A stretch of 50,487 nt of DNA, from positions 1 through 50,487 of the forward strand of contig JAFTCL010000052.1 of the NCBI GenBank assembly GCA_017454745.1, given 5' to 3'. The notes beneath the pieces were generated by a model. The model saw nothing but the letters and a program-made list of their open reading frames with translations, was not told the origin of the DNA and did not search any database. How positions within the stretch are numbered: the first letter of the stretch is position 1; each line of letters opens with the position of its first letter. This document shows positions 35,184-43,191 of the stretch, in pieces. The stretch is from Kiritimatiellia bacterium. Its GTDB lineage: Bacteria; Verrucomicrobiota; Kiritimatiellia; RFP12; UBA1067. Both the position numbers and the translations under genes were made by a program.

Positions 35184-37372
35184 GTGAATTTCAACCCGTG
35201 GCTACCACATTTTTACTTCGCAATATGGCCCGGTTCTGGATGAATCTGGTCAGATACCTCAAGCAAGACATCACCAACCAGAACTTCTTCAATCTGGTAC
35301 ATTACCAGTTTGACCGCGATTTGGCCATCGAACTGGTCGAAGTGGCGTTCAGCGAGCAGGAGCTGGACGAAATGAAAAACGATCGCTGCCGTTTTACCCA
35401 ACTGCGGATGGACGATTCCATCAATTGCGTGTACCAGGCCATTTGGAACCACGAACGGTACCGCGAAAGGGCTAGAGTCATGCTTGAAACCGTCGGCAAA
35501 TGCATTCTGGCCAACTTTGGGACGTCAGGCCCCGAAGAGCAGATGGAAAAACGCTTCGGAGAGTTGAAGCGCCGCATGAAACTCAACGACCACGAATACG
35601 CGGCAATGATACTGGCCTATATGTTGGAACACACCTACTTCGATTGGCCCTGCGGTTTGGATATCACGGACAAACCGATGTTCTACGCGATGGCGCTGAA
35701 CATCTCGCTTTCCGAAATGTCAAACAAGGTAATGGTACCCGACGGACGGTTACGCAAATTCAATCTGCTGGACAATGGATGGGATTGGAACCACATTGTT
35801 TACGACTCATATATCAACGGTACCGGCAATGATGCGGTGGACCGGCGTTTCTACCGGGTCGCCGATCTTTCGCAAACCTTGCCGTGGGAATATTTCGGTT
35901 CGCTCGCCGAATGGGACGGCGAACTGCTGCGCCGGGTCATCACCCCCGGTATCGGCAAAAAACACATTCTGCTTTACGGCGTCCCCGGTACCGGAAAAAC
36001 CAGCTTCGCCCGCGCACTGGCCAAACAGTTGGGGTTCACCGCCTACGAAATCAAGCAAGGCGACCGGCAAAACATGTCCAATGAATTCCGCCTCACCGGA
36101 ATCCGGGTCTGCAACGAATGCGAGAACGACCCAAGAGCCTTGATGATCATCGACGAAGCGGACGAGTTGTTGCGGAGCGGCGCCGGCACGGCATCGGGAC
36201 GGTTTGATATCCGCAATACCACCGAAAAGGGACTCACCAACAACATTTTGGACGAAAGCCGGATGCCGGCCATCTGGATCTGCAACTCCTCGCCGAACGA
36301 GATCGACGAGAGCGTGCGGAGGCGGTTCGACTACTCGATCCATTTCGACAAACTCTCCAGCGAACAGCGCGAATTCATTTGGCGCAACACCGTGATCTCC
36401 CTCGGGATGCTGGACGTTGTTGACGATTCGAAAATCAAGCTTTACGCAGATAAATACCCCACCTCCCCCGGCGGGATTTCCATGGTGCTTACCAACGTCA
36501 AACAAATCGGCGCCACCGCCGATGACATCGACGAGCTGATCGACCGGTTCATGAAACCGCACTGCCGCCTGATGGGGATTCAGGAAAGTAGCAGCAAAAC
36601 CGAGCCGGCCAAAGAGTACTCGCTGGAAGGCTTGAACATCAAGGGCAAGGTGCCGTTGGACAATCTGGTGCGGGCCGTCAGAAACTACCTCGACGACGAT
36701 TTCAACCGTGACAGCGCCGACCGGCCAAGGATGAACATCCTGCTTTGGGGTCCGCCCGGCACGGGGAAAACCGAATTTGTAAAGTTTCTCGGCGAACAGC
36801 TCGACCGAAACGTGCTGGTAAAGTTCGGCAGCGACCTGTTCAACAAATGGGTCGGCGGCACCGAAGAAAACATCGCCGGCGCCTTCCGCCAGGCGGAAAT
36901 CGAACACTCGATCCTCTTTTTCGATGAGATCGACGGGATTGTCCAAGACCGCACCCACGCGCACCAAAACTGGGAGATTTCCCAAGTCAACGAACTGCTG
37001 CAGCAGATGGAGAATTTCGACGGGGTGATGGTGGCGGCCACCAACTTCAGCAACAATCTGGACTCCGCCATCATTCGCCGCTTCACCTTCAAGCTAGAGT
37101 TCGATTATCTTGACGACACTGGGAAAAGGATATTTTTCGAACGGATGTTCAAGACCAAACTCTCCGCAGCCGAGGCCGAAGCGCTCAACGCCGTGAAGAA
37201 CCTGACGCCAGGCGATTTCCGCACCGTGCGGCAGAGCCTGTTTTATCTGGCGAACCAGTTGACCAACTACGACCGCATCGCCGCACTGCGCGAGGAAACC
37301 TTGGCCAAAAAGGACATCCCTTCCGCAAGAACGACGACAATCGGTTTCGCCGGCAGCCCGCCCGCCGCGTAA
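35180..37372 (+). CDS. Tandem AAA+ ATPase
   Basis: The 730-residue protein has an N-terminal helical region (1-240) that I do not recognise, then two AAA+ modules. Module 1 has Walker A GVPGTGKTS (267-275), Walker B ALMIIDEADE (320-329), sensor 1 ICNSSPNE and Arg finger candidates VRRRFD. Module 2 has GPPGTGKTE (524-532), ILFFDEID (578-585), AATNFSNN and IIRRFTF. The second module resembles classical spastin/FtsH-type AAA domains (FNKWVGGTEENI is a pore-loop-like segment). Both sites look catalytically intact. There is no protease domain or membrane segment, so it is probably a cytosolic unfoldase or remodelling machine. The substrate is unknown. It follows the 75-residue gene with a four-base overlap; no further gene is in the operon. 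Confidence 0.88.
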   Translation: MSEFQPVATTFLLRNMARFWMNLVRYLKQDITNQNFFNLVHYQFDRDLAIELVEVAFSEQELDEMKNDRCRFTQLRMDDSINCVYQAIWNHERYRERARVMLETVGKCILANFGTSGPEEQMEKRFGELKRRMKLNDHEYAAMILAYMLEHTYFDWPCGLDITDKPMFYAMALNISLSEMSNKVMVPDGRLRKFNLLDNGWDWNHIVYDSYINGTGNDAVDRRFYRVADLSQTLPWEYFGSLAEWDGELLRRVITPGIGKKHILLYGVPGTGKTSFARALAKQLGFTAYEIKQGDRQNMSNEFRLTGIRVCNECENDPRALMIIDEADELLRSGAGTASGRFDIRNTTEKGLTNNILDESRMPAIWICNSSPNEIDESVRRRFDYSIHFDKLSSEQREFIWRNTVISLGMLDVVDDSKIKLYADKYPTSPGGISMVLTNVKQIGATADDIDELIDRFMKPHCRLMGIQESSSKTEPAKEYSLEGLNIKGKVPLDNLVRAVRNYLDDDFNRDSADRPRMNILLWGPPGTGKTEFVKFLGEQLDRNVLVKFGSDLFNKWVGGTEENIAGAFRQAEIEHSILFFDEIDGIVQDRTHAHQNWEISQVNELLQQMENFDGVMVAATNFSNNLDSAIIRRFTFKLEFDYLDDTGKRIFFERMFKTKLSAAEAEALNAVKNLTPGDFRTVRQSLFYLANQLTNYDRIAALREETLAKKDIPSARTTTIGFAGSPPAA

Positions 37373-37421
37373 CAAGAAGGAATTGGGCGGGATTGGAAAT
37401 CAAATTTAGCTTATTTTACCC

Positions 37422-37450
37422 TTGCGCTACGCAAGTTGATGTGATATGCT
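37422..37450 (+). promoter_or_regulatory. Predicted promoter of the cupin-dhaKL-lsrF operon with overlapping palindrome
   Basis: TTGCGC (37422-37427), 17 bases, then an extended -10 TGATATGCT (37442-37450). The -35 box lies inside the inverted repeat CTTGCGCTACGCAAG (37421-37435), a candidate operator site. The alternative TATAGT at 37454-37459 has no -35 partner. Confidence 0.45.
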
Positions 37451-37474
37451 TGCTATAGTTTTTAGTTAAGTGGA

Positions 37475-37563
37475 TTACGGTCGGGTGGCCGTAAACTTTT
37501 CCCGGAATGCGGCGGCGCGTCCAAGCAGATTGCGCCGCAATGCCGTGAAAATTCCATTTACGG
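37475..37563 (+). promoter_or_regulatory. Predicted structured leader RNA with two mutually exclusive folds
   Basis: Fold A: TTACGG (37475-37480) with CCGTAA (37489-37494), loop of eight. Fold B: CCGTAAA (37489-37495) with TTTACGG (37557-37563), then TTTTC (37497-37501) with GAAAA (37547-37551), CGG (37503-37505) with CCG (37543-37545), and GCGGCGC (37512-37518) with GCGCCGC (37532-37538). The CCGTAA strand is shared, so both cannot form at once. Further on, GCCC/GGGC (37706-37717) and CCT with AGG (37703-37705, 37721-37723) could hide the ribosome site of the cupin gene. This layout fits a cis-regulatory switch. I do not match it to a known riboswitch class. Confidence 0.55.
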
Positions 37564-37734
37564 TGTCAATCTGTAGCGGAGTACTGTTTTATGTCTAAAA
37601 CGGCGTTTTTTCCCACGGCGGCAGCTTGCCTAACGGCGGCGGGAATCAGCTTTAACCTTCTGATCGGCGCAACTGGGTGCGCAACGGCCGGAAAGTGTAC
37701 AACCTGCCCTTGTGGGCGAAAGGAGATCAGGCAA

Positions 37735-38334
37735 ATGGCGAATGATGCGTTCTACAAAGACGGAAAATTCGATACGGCGGCAGCGAAGCAGGCCTATTTC
37801 GACATGTTCAAACGGTTCGGTTATCCAATCTTCCCCTCGTTCCTGAAGGATGACGATTATTTCTGGGTTCTGGATTTCAAACAGAATGACTTCACCAGAA
37901 TCGGCATGGGCGGCGTAATCTTCGTAAATGAGAAAGATGAGGGTTACTTCGTTCACGACATCTTCCTGCTGCCGAACCAGGCGATCGCGGAGCACCGTCA
38001 TCTGGCCACGAAGGATGCCGACGGCAAACCGATCCGCTGCAAGATGGAGTCTTGGGTAGTCCGTAACGGTTCCGTTTACGGCTTCTCTGAGATCGGCGAG
38101 CCGAATCTGGACAAATTCCCGGAAGCGAAGGCGTTGCTCTCCGCCAAACAGCTCCCCTATCTGAAGTCAGTCCACGTTGAGAAGTGGGTTCCGGACGGCA
38201 TTGCCCACAAGCTTCCGAAAGACGAAACCTGGCACTTTATGTTGGCAGGTCCCGAGGGTGCGATCGTCACCGAGGCGGCAACCTATCATGACGGCGCGGG
38301 ACTGCGTTTCTCAATCCCCAGCGCACAATTCTAA
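37735..38334 (+). CDS. Cupin-fold protein, sugar-isomerase-like
   Basis: I chose ATG 37735 because AAAGGAG lies nine bases upstream, in the same style as the other genes of the operon. An upstream in-frame ATG at 37591 (with GGAG) would add 48 residues with less usual codons. The 199 residues have a double-stranded beta-helix pattern: FWVLDFKQNDFTRIGMGG, then metal-binding EHRH (86-89), KMES (103-106) and GIAH with His158. The text resembles D-lyxose isomerase or related cupin sugar isomerases, but I cannot name the sugar. It is the first gene of an operon with VOC-like, DhaK, DhaL and LsrF-like proteins, so it probably isomerises the sugar that is then phosphorylated and cleaved. Confidence 0.75.
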   Translation: MANDAFYKDGKFDTAAAKQAYFDMFKRFGYPIFPSFLKDDDYFWVLDFKQNDFTRIGMGGVIFVNEKDEGYFVHDIFLLPNQAIAEHRHLATKDADGKPIRCKMESWVVRNGSVYGFSEIGEPNLDKFPEAKALLSAKQLPYLKSVHVEKWVPDGIAHKLPKDETWHFMLAGPEGAIVTEAATYHDGAGLRFSIPSAQF

Positions 38335-38341
38335 CCCCAAC

Positions 38342-38367
38342 GCGGCGGACGCCTAGCCGTCCGCCGC
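38342..38367 (+). other. Intercistronic hairpin, cupin to VOC-like gene
   Basis: GCGGCGGACG (38342-38351) and CGTCCGCCGC (38358-38367) are perfect complements around CCTAGC. It ends 23 bases before the next start codon and just before its GAAAGGA site. No T-run follows, so it is more likely an RNA-stability or processing element than a terminator. Confidence 0.7.
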
Positions 38368-38390
38368 ATCCGAATCGAAAGGAAAAAATC

Positions 38391-38702
38391 ATGACCTACA
38401 ATCACACTGGCATCCCGGTTTACGAAAAGACCGATAACATGGTTTTCATCGAGTCGCTTAAGGTGTGGATCACCGATGCGGCTTCCCATCCCTACAAAAT
38501 CGAATACCTCTATTTCGAGCCGGACAGCCCTATGGCCGCCGCCATTCAGGACGAGACCCACGTTGCCTACGTAGTGGACGACATCGAGGCCGCCGTCGCC
38601 GGCAAGAGCATCCTTTGGCCGATTTGCCAGCCCGCGCCGACAATGAAGATCGCCTTCATCTATGACGAGGGTCTGCCGGTTGAACTGATCCAGCTCATCT
38701 AA
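38391..38702 (+). CDS. Small VOC-like (glyoxalase-fold) protein
   Basis: The 103-residue protein has a GAAAGGA ribosome site. The segments HTGIPVYEKTDNMVFIESLK, HVAYVVDDIEAAVAGKSIL, KIAFIYDEGLPVELIQLI fit one half-barrel VOC module with the usual HVAYVVDD strand and terminal VELIQ. The family includes isomerases, lyases and dioxygenases with a metal site built from His and Glu; here His in HVAY and Glu in VELIQ are the likely ligands. It sits 14 bases before dhaK in the sugar operon and may act on the same intermediate. Function unknown. Confidence 0.72.
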   Translation: MTYNHTGIPVYEKTDNMVFIESLKVWITDAASHPYKIEYLYFEPDSPMAAAIQDETHVAYVVDDIEAAVAGKSILWPICQPAPTMKIAFIYDEGLPVELIQLI

Positions 38703-38716
38703 CGGGAGACGCAATC

Positions 38717-39721
38717 ATGGCGATGAAAAAATTCCTGAACGATCCCGCCAACCTGACTACCGAATTGCTGGAAGGTCTGGCCGCTTGTTACAAAGACAAG
38801 GTGAAGCTGGTCAACGAGCGTATCGTTGTCCGCGCCCAGCCTAAATGCTCCTGCAAAGTGGCGGTTATCACCCTCGGCGGTTCGGGACACGAACCGGCGC
38901 TCTCCGGCTTCGTCGGAGAAGGCATGCTCGACGCCAGTGTGGTCGGCGACATCTTCGCGGCACCGGGTGCCCAGAAGCTTTTCGAGGCGTTCGAGATGTT
39001 CCAGCGTCCGGCCGGCATCCTGTTGATCACGCTGAACCACAACGGCGACCGCATGAGCGCGAACAAAGCGCTGCGCATGGCGCAGAAAGCCGGCATCCTG
39101 GTCAAGGAAATCGTGGTCCACGAGGATATCGCCCAAGGCATCGACACCCCGATCGAGGATAAGCGCGGTCTCGGCGGCTGCATTCCGCTGATTAAGGTAG
39201 TCGGTGCGGCGGCGGAAGCCGGACAGTCTCTCGACCAGATTTGGGCATTGGGCAGCCGGTTTAACGACAATGTCGCGACGCTGTCCGTCGCGTTGCGCAC
39301 CGCGACCCATCCGCAAAACGGCGGGGAGATCGGCACAATCGGCGAATGCGACATGGAGATCGGGATGGGACAGCACGGCGAAGGCGGCGGCGGCATTATG
39401 CCCGTCAAGAGCGCCAACGAGACGGCTGAAATCATGCTGGATCGCCTCATGCAGGCGACGAAGCTCGTCTCCGGAGACCGGGCGTTCCTGATCATCAACG
39501 GATCGGGCGCGACCACCGGCATGGAGCAGCTGATCGTCTATCGCCGCGCCGCGCAAGTCATGGCGGACAAAGGCATCACCGTGATTCCCGGCATTGTGGA
39601 CGAGATCCTGACCGTGCAGGAGATGGCGGGATTCCAGATGATCCTCGCCAAGGTGGATACGGAAATTATCTGCGCCTTGCGCGCCAAGTCCAACGCCCCC
39701 TACTGGGTCTGCAACGGTTAA
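38717..39721 (+). CDS. dhaK: Dihydroxyacetone kinase subunit DhaK-like protein
   Basis: The 334 residues are a full DhaK domain. GGSGHEP has His58, NHNGD has Asp111, and EIGMGQHGEGGGG has His220, the position that in DhaK forms a covalent hemiaminal with the ketose substrate. In the known enzymes DhaK binds the triose and DhaL carries the nucleotide. A GGGAG site precedes the ATG. dhaL follows but the PTS phosphodonor DhaM is absent here. The kinase may therefore use ATP directly or take another small ketose. Substrate remains open. Confidence 0.92.
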   Translation: MAMKKFLNDPANLTTELLEGLAACYKDKVKLVNERIVVRAQPKCSCKVAVITLGGSGHEPALSGFVGEGMLDASVVGDIFAAPGAQKLFEAFEMFQRPAGILLITLNHNGDRMSANKALRMAQKAGILVKEIVVHEDIAQGIDTPIEDKRGLGGCIPLIKVVGAAAEAGQSLDQIWALGSRFNDNVATLSVALRTATHPQNGGEIGTIGECDMEIGMGQHGEGGGGIMPVKSANETAEIMLDRLMQATKLVSGDRAFLIINGSGATTGMEQLIVYRRAAQVMADKGITVIPGIVDEILTVQEMAGFQMILAKVDTEIICALRAKSNAPYWVCNG

Positions 39722-39728
39722 AGAAAGG

Positions 39729-39754
39729 GCCGGGGCCGCCAATGCGGTCCCGGC
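39729..39754 (+). other. Intercistronic hairpin, dhaK to dhaL
   Basis: GCCGGGGCCGC (39729-39739) pairs with GCGGTCCCGGC (39744-39754) with one wobble around the loop CAAT. It lies between the dhaK stop and the chosen dhaL start and includes the alternative ATG at 39742. Confidence 0.68.
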
Positions 39755-39765
39755 AATACGCGATC

Positions 39766-40371
39766 ATGACGATCCAAGCATTCAAACAGGCGTGGGCTGC
39801 GGCACAGCAGGCGGTTGCCGCCAACGAGAAACACTTTTCCGAACTCGATGCCGCGACAGGCGGCGACGGCGACCACGGCACGGCGATCGTCGCGGCTATG
39901 AACGCCATCGTCAAGGCGGACGGCGACGATTACAAAACCTTGATCGCCAACATGGCGGAACAGATGGAATCCGAAGTAAGCGGTTCCACCAGCACCCTCT
40001 ACGGCTCGTGGCTGGAAGGCATGGCGGAAGCCGCCCCGGCAACCGGCGAAATCGACGCCGCAACGCTGGCGGCAATGTTCGAAGCGGGCTTGGAGGAAAT
40101 CGGATTCGCGACCAACGCCCGCATAGGCGGCAAGACCATGATGGATGCGTTGATTCCGGCAACCAAAGCCCTCGCGTCCGCCCAAGCGGACGGGATTCCG
40201 GCGATGTTTGCCGCCGCCGCGGAAGCGGCCCGGAAAGGAGCGGACGCGACCTGCGGAATGCGGGCGACGTTCGGGCGAGCCAAGAATCTGGGTGACCGTT
40301 CCATCGGCCCGATGGATGCCGGAGCCGCCTCAATGGCATGCATCTTCATGGCTTTTGCGAGTGCGGTTTAA
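39766..40371 (+). CDS. dhaL: Dihydroxyacetone kinase nucleotide-binding subunit DhaL-like protein
   Basis: I chose ATG 39766 ([10 protein letters not shown]), a typical DhaL start; an in-frame ATG eight codons upstream lies within a hairpin. The 201 residues have the Mg-nucleotide loop [14 protein letters not shown] with Asp28, Asp34 and Asp36, then [13 protein letters not shown] and [21 protein letters not shown] with the conserved C-terminal Gly-Asp-Arg-Ser run. It supplies the phosphate-transfer site to DhaK. It is co-transcribed with dhaK and the LsrF-like aldolase. Confidence 0.92.
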   Translation: MTIQAFKQAWAAAQQAVAANEKHFSELDAATGGDGDHGTAIVAAMNAIVKADGDDYKTLIANMAEQMESEVSGSTSTLYGSWLEGMAEAAPATGEIDAATLAAMFEAGLEEIGFATNARIGGKTMMDALIPATKALASAQADGIPAMFAAAAEAARKGADATCGMRATFGRAKNLGDRSIGPMDAGAASMACIFMAFASAV

Positions 40372-40395
40372 GACAATTCAAGACAACCGATAAAA

Positions 40396-40414
40396 GCGGG
40401 GCCGGCGGCTCCGC
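40396..40414 (+). other. Intercistronic hairpin, dhaL to aldolase
   Basis: GCGGGGCC (40396-40403) pairs with GGCTCCGC (40407-40414) with one wobble and a three-base loop, just before the GAAAGGA site of the aldolase gene. Confidence 0.6.
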
Positions 40415-40430
40415 TGCGAAAGGACAGCAA

Positions 40431-41258
40431 ATGGCAGACAAAAGCTTTTTCTTGAAAGGTTCCAACCATCTCGATTGGGGTATGCAGAGCCGGTTGAGCC
40501 GGATCTTCAACCCTGAAACCGGACGTAGCGTGATGCTGGCGTTCGACCACGGTTTTATCATGGGCCCGACAACCGGAGTGGAACGGATTGACCAGAGTAT
40601 CGTTCCGCTAATTCCATACGCGGACTGCCTAATGTGTACCCGCGGTATCCTGCGGTCCATGATTCCCCCCAGCTGCAACAAGCCGGTCTGCATGCGTTCC
40701 GACGCCGGTTCGTCGATTCTGACCAAGCTGAACAACAACGTGGTCATCGACATCGAGGATGCGGTGCGGTTGAACGTCTCGGCGATGGCGGTCATGGTGG
40801 CGGTCGGCGATCCCGATTTCGAGGCGCAAACCGTAGCCAACCTGACGGAAGCGGTGGACGCCGGGCAGGCTGCCGGCATTCCCATCATGGGCGTGACCGC
40901 TGTCGGCAAAGATATGGTTCGCGACGCGCGGTATTTCGGGCTGGCTTCCCGTATCTGCGCCGAAAACGGCGCGAATATCGTGAAAACCTACTACACCGAG
41001 GGTTTTGAAAAGGTCGTCTCCTGCTGCCCGGTTCCGATCGTGATTGCGGGCGGAAAGAAGCTGCCCGAAAAAGAGGCGCTGGAACTCGCCTACAACGCCA
41101 TCCAATGCGGCGCGTCCGGGGTTGATATGGGTCGGAACGTATTCCAGTCCGAAGCCCCCACGGCTATGATTCAAGCGGTCTCGGCGGTAGTCCACAAAGG
41201 CATGAATCCGAACGACGCTTTCCAGCTGTACAACGACCTTAAAGCGTCTCGTTCATAA
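40431..41258 (+). CDS. lsrF: LsrF-like class I aldolase/thiolase
   Basis: I chose ATG 40431 after GAAAGGA; the frame extends upstream without support. The 275 residues are strikingly like E. coli LsrF as I recall it: [72 protein letters not shown]. Lys185 in NIVKTYY is the predicted Schiff-base lysine. LsrF cleaves the phosphorylated AI-2 derivative with CoA; relatives are DhnA-type aldolases. In this operon, without lsrK, lsrG or a transporter, it may cleave a phosphorylated ketose made by DhaKL. The symbol denotes family resemblance, not proven function. Confidence 0.87.
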   Translation: MADKSFFLKGSNHLDWGMQSRLSRIFNPETGRSVMLAFDHGFIMGPTTGVERIDQSIVPLIPYADCLMCTRGILRSMIPPSCNKPVCMRSDAGSSILTKLNNNVVIDIEDAVRLNVSAMAVMVAVGDPDFEAQTVANLTEAVDAGQAAGIPIMGVTAVGKDMVRDARYFGLASRICAENGANIVKTYYTEGFEKVVSCCPVPIVIAGGKKLPEKEALELAYNAIQCGASGVDMGRNVFQSEAPTAMIQAVSAVVHKGMNPNDAFQLYNDLKASRS

Positions 41259-41305
41259 CCACGCGGAAAAGCGAAACCGAATCGTTCCGCAGACGATACA
41301 AGACC

Positions 41306-41350
41306 GCCCCTCCCACCATCATAACACGGTGCGGGAGGGGCGAGTTTTTT
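41306..41350 (+). terminator. Rho-independent terminator of the cupin-dhaKL-lsrF operon
   Basis: GCCCCTCCC (41306-41314) pairs perfectly with GGGAGGGGC (41333-41341), with ACC/GGT extending the stem, followed by GAG and six T (41345-41350). The M18 gene ends at 41379 on the other strand. Confidence 0.92.
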
Positions 41351-41378
41351 ACTACCTTATAACGCCACTGACAAATGA

Positions 41379-42758
41379 CTAGGCGCTGAAAAACGCCCGG
41401 TAAGCGCGGTACGTCATGTAGGTGTCGAGCTTGGAGGCCGCTTCCCACGGCGCGTGCATATTCAGCAGCGGCGTACCCATGTCCAGCACGTCCATACCGT
41501 AATAGGCCATGAATTTCGCGATCGTGCCGCCGCCGCCTTTTTCCACCTGCCCCAGCTCGCCGATCTGCCACACCACGCCGTCATCATCAAACACCTTGCG
41601 CAGCCGCCCGATAAACTCGGCACGGGCATCGCTGGCGCCACTCTTGCCGCCCGCGCCGGTGTATTTGATCATTGACGGCCCGGCGTTGAATTTCGCCATG
41701 TTGTTGGGCGAATCCGCAGTCGGGAAATTGGGGTCGGACGCGGCGCAAACATCCGCCGACAACATGCAGGAAGCCTCCAGCGCGCGGCGAACCGCGATAT
41801 CCCCCGCCCCGGGTTGCTGACGAACCACAAGCTCCGCGATGGAATTTTCAAAGAAGGTCGAATTCATTCCAGACGCGCCGACCGAACCGATCTCCTCCTT
41901 GTCGCAAAGCAGCACCACGCCGGTGCGTTCAGGAACCTGCTTCAAATCCATCAATGCCTTAAGCCCGGCAAACGCGCAAATCCGGTCGTCATGACCGTAA
42001 CCGACGATCATGCTCCGGTCCAACCCCAAATCGCGCGGTCCGCCGGCCGGCACAATCTCCAATTCGGCGCTGGTCAGATCTTCCTCGCTGATGCCGTATT
42101 TGGATTCCAGCAGCTTGACGATGTTATGCTTAACCTTGTCTTTTTCGGCTTCGGGATCCGGAACCGAACCGATCAGCAAATCCAACGACTCCCCGGGAAA
42201 CGCCTCGCTGACCTTTTTCGCCGCCTGGTCTTTGCCAAAATGCGGCAGCACATCGGAAATCATGAACACCGGGTCGTCAGGGTCATCGCCGATCGCGATC
42301 TCCACCACCTTACCATCGGCTTTCACCACCACGCCATAAAGCGCCAGCGGATGCGCCACCCAATGGAATTTTTTCACCCCGCCGTAATAATGGGTGTCAA
42401 AATAGGCAAAGCCGCCTTTCTCGGTCAGCGGCACCGGCTTTAAGTCGATGCGCGGCGCATCGGTGTGACCGCCCACCACCCGAACGCCATCCGCCACCGG
42501 CTGGTTGCCGATTACCGCCGCAAACAGCGTCTTGCCATGATAACCGCGATAAACTTTGTCGCCGGGTTTCAGAACATCGCACTCCGCTAACGGGCGGAAT
42601 CCGGCGGCAGTCAACAACCGCACCGCCTCGGCATAAGCCCGGCGTTCGGTTTTGGCAATCCCCAAAAACCTTTTGTAAGTGTCGCAATACTCGCCCATTT
42701 CGACGCGCTCTGCATCACTCAACAGCGCGGTAGCGTCTTCCCGATTTAAATTCCTCAT
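41379..42758 (-). CDS. M18-family zinc aminopeptidase
   Basis: I chose ATG 42758 (MRNLNREDATALL), which has AGGAGAA upstream; an in-frame extension to 42803 overlaps the promoter spacing. The 459 residues carry the M18 metal ligands: GGHTDAPRIDLKP with His98 and Asp100, CDKEEIGSVGASG with the Glu pair, GYGHDDRIC with Asp, and the terminal NMHAPWEAASKLD with His. The family removes N-terminal, often acidic, residues from peptides in the cytosol. It has its own promoter and is flanked by an operon terminator. Confidence 0.93.
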   Translation of the reverse strand: MRNLNREDATALLSDAERVEMGEYCDTYKRFLGIAKTERRAYAEAVRLLTAAGFRPLAECDVLKPGDKVYRGYHGKTLFAAVIGNQPVADGVRVVGGHTDAPRIDLKPVPLTEKGGFAYFDTHYYGGVKKFHWVAHPLALYGVVVKADGKVVEIAIGDDPDDPVFMISDVLPHFGKDQAAKKVSEAFPGESLDLLIGSVPDPEAEKDKVKHNIVKLLESKYGISEEDLTSAELEIVPAGGPRDLGLDRSMIVGYGHDDRICAFAGLKALMDLKQVPERTGVVLLCDKEEIGSVGASGMNSTFFENSIAELVVRQQPGAGDIAVRRALEASCMLSADVCAASDPNFPTADSPNNMAKFNAGPSMIKYTGAGGKSGASDARAEFIGRLRKVFDDDGVVWQIGELGQVEKGGGGTIAKFMAYYGMDVLDMGTPLLNMHAPWEAASKLDTYMTYRAYRAFFSA

Positions 42759-42791
42759 CGCATTTCTCCTGAAAAAAATGAAAACGGCGCA

Positions 42792-42820
42792 ATCATACCG
42801 CAACGGGTATTTTTTTGCAA
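42792..42820 (-). promoter_or_regulatory. Predicted promoter of the M18 aminopeptidase gene
   Basis: On the minus strand TTGCAA (42815-42820), 17 bases, TATGAT (42792-42797), preceded by CGG. Just upstream GCCAG/CTGGC (42821-42836) forms a small hairpin after the DRTGG gene's stop. Confidence 0.7.
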
Positions 42821-42840
42821 GCCAGTAAAGTCTGGCCGCG

Positions 42841-43191
42841 TCAAGGGTTGGTCGCAGATACCAATCCTAAAGCGACTCCCAATTTGCAGGAAACCGAGAA
42901 CTGATCGTCGCCGGTTCGCAACAGCGCGACGCCCTCCCTAGTCGCCGAGTCGAGCATATCGTCCGGCACGGGACGTCCATGTACCAGCACTACCGCCGGC
43001 GAACCTACCAAGGTGCACACCGCGATGGAGTTCTTGTGGTTTTGCACCGTCACCAAGACCGATCCCTCCTGGCAGTGGGCCATAACGTCGCTCAACAAAT
43101 CCGAGGTGTACACCCCGGTGACCTCTGTTTCCAGATCGGGAGCCAGCACAATCTCCAACCCGCACAATTCTGCCAATTTCGCCAATTTCAT
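42841..43191 (-). CDS. DRTGG-domain protein
   Basis: The 116-residue protein starts MKLAKLAELCGLEIVLAPDL, with DLLSDVMAHCQEGSVLVTVQ and AVVLVHGRPVPDDMLDSA. This matches the stand-alone DRTGG domain, also found in HPr kinase-like and CBS/hydrogenase-linked proteins, where it is thought to sense or bind a small ligand. GGAGG precedes the ATG, which overlaps the upstream gene's stop by four bases. Third gene of the gatA transcript. Function unknown. Confidence 0.7.
   Translation of the reverse strand: MKLAKLAELCGLEIVLAPDLETEVTGVYTSDLLSDVMAHCQEGSVLVTVQNHKNSIAVCTLVGSPAVVLVHGRPVPDDMLDSATREGVALLRTGDDQFSVSCKLGVALGLVSATNP

Noticed and set aside
35807..36985. 392-residue minus-strand ORF
   Set aside because: Antisense to the tandem AAA+ ATPase; an artefact of GC-rich codon bias.
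37735..41258. A complete AI-2 (lsr) uptake and processing operon
   Set aside because: Only the LsrF-like enzyme is present; LsrK, LsrG, LsrR and the transporter are missing.
42821..42836. Terminator after the DRTGG gene
   Set aside because: The stem is only 5 bp and no T-run follows; it is more likely incidental to the M18 promoter region.
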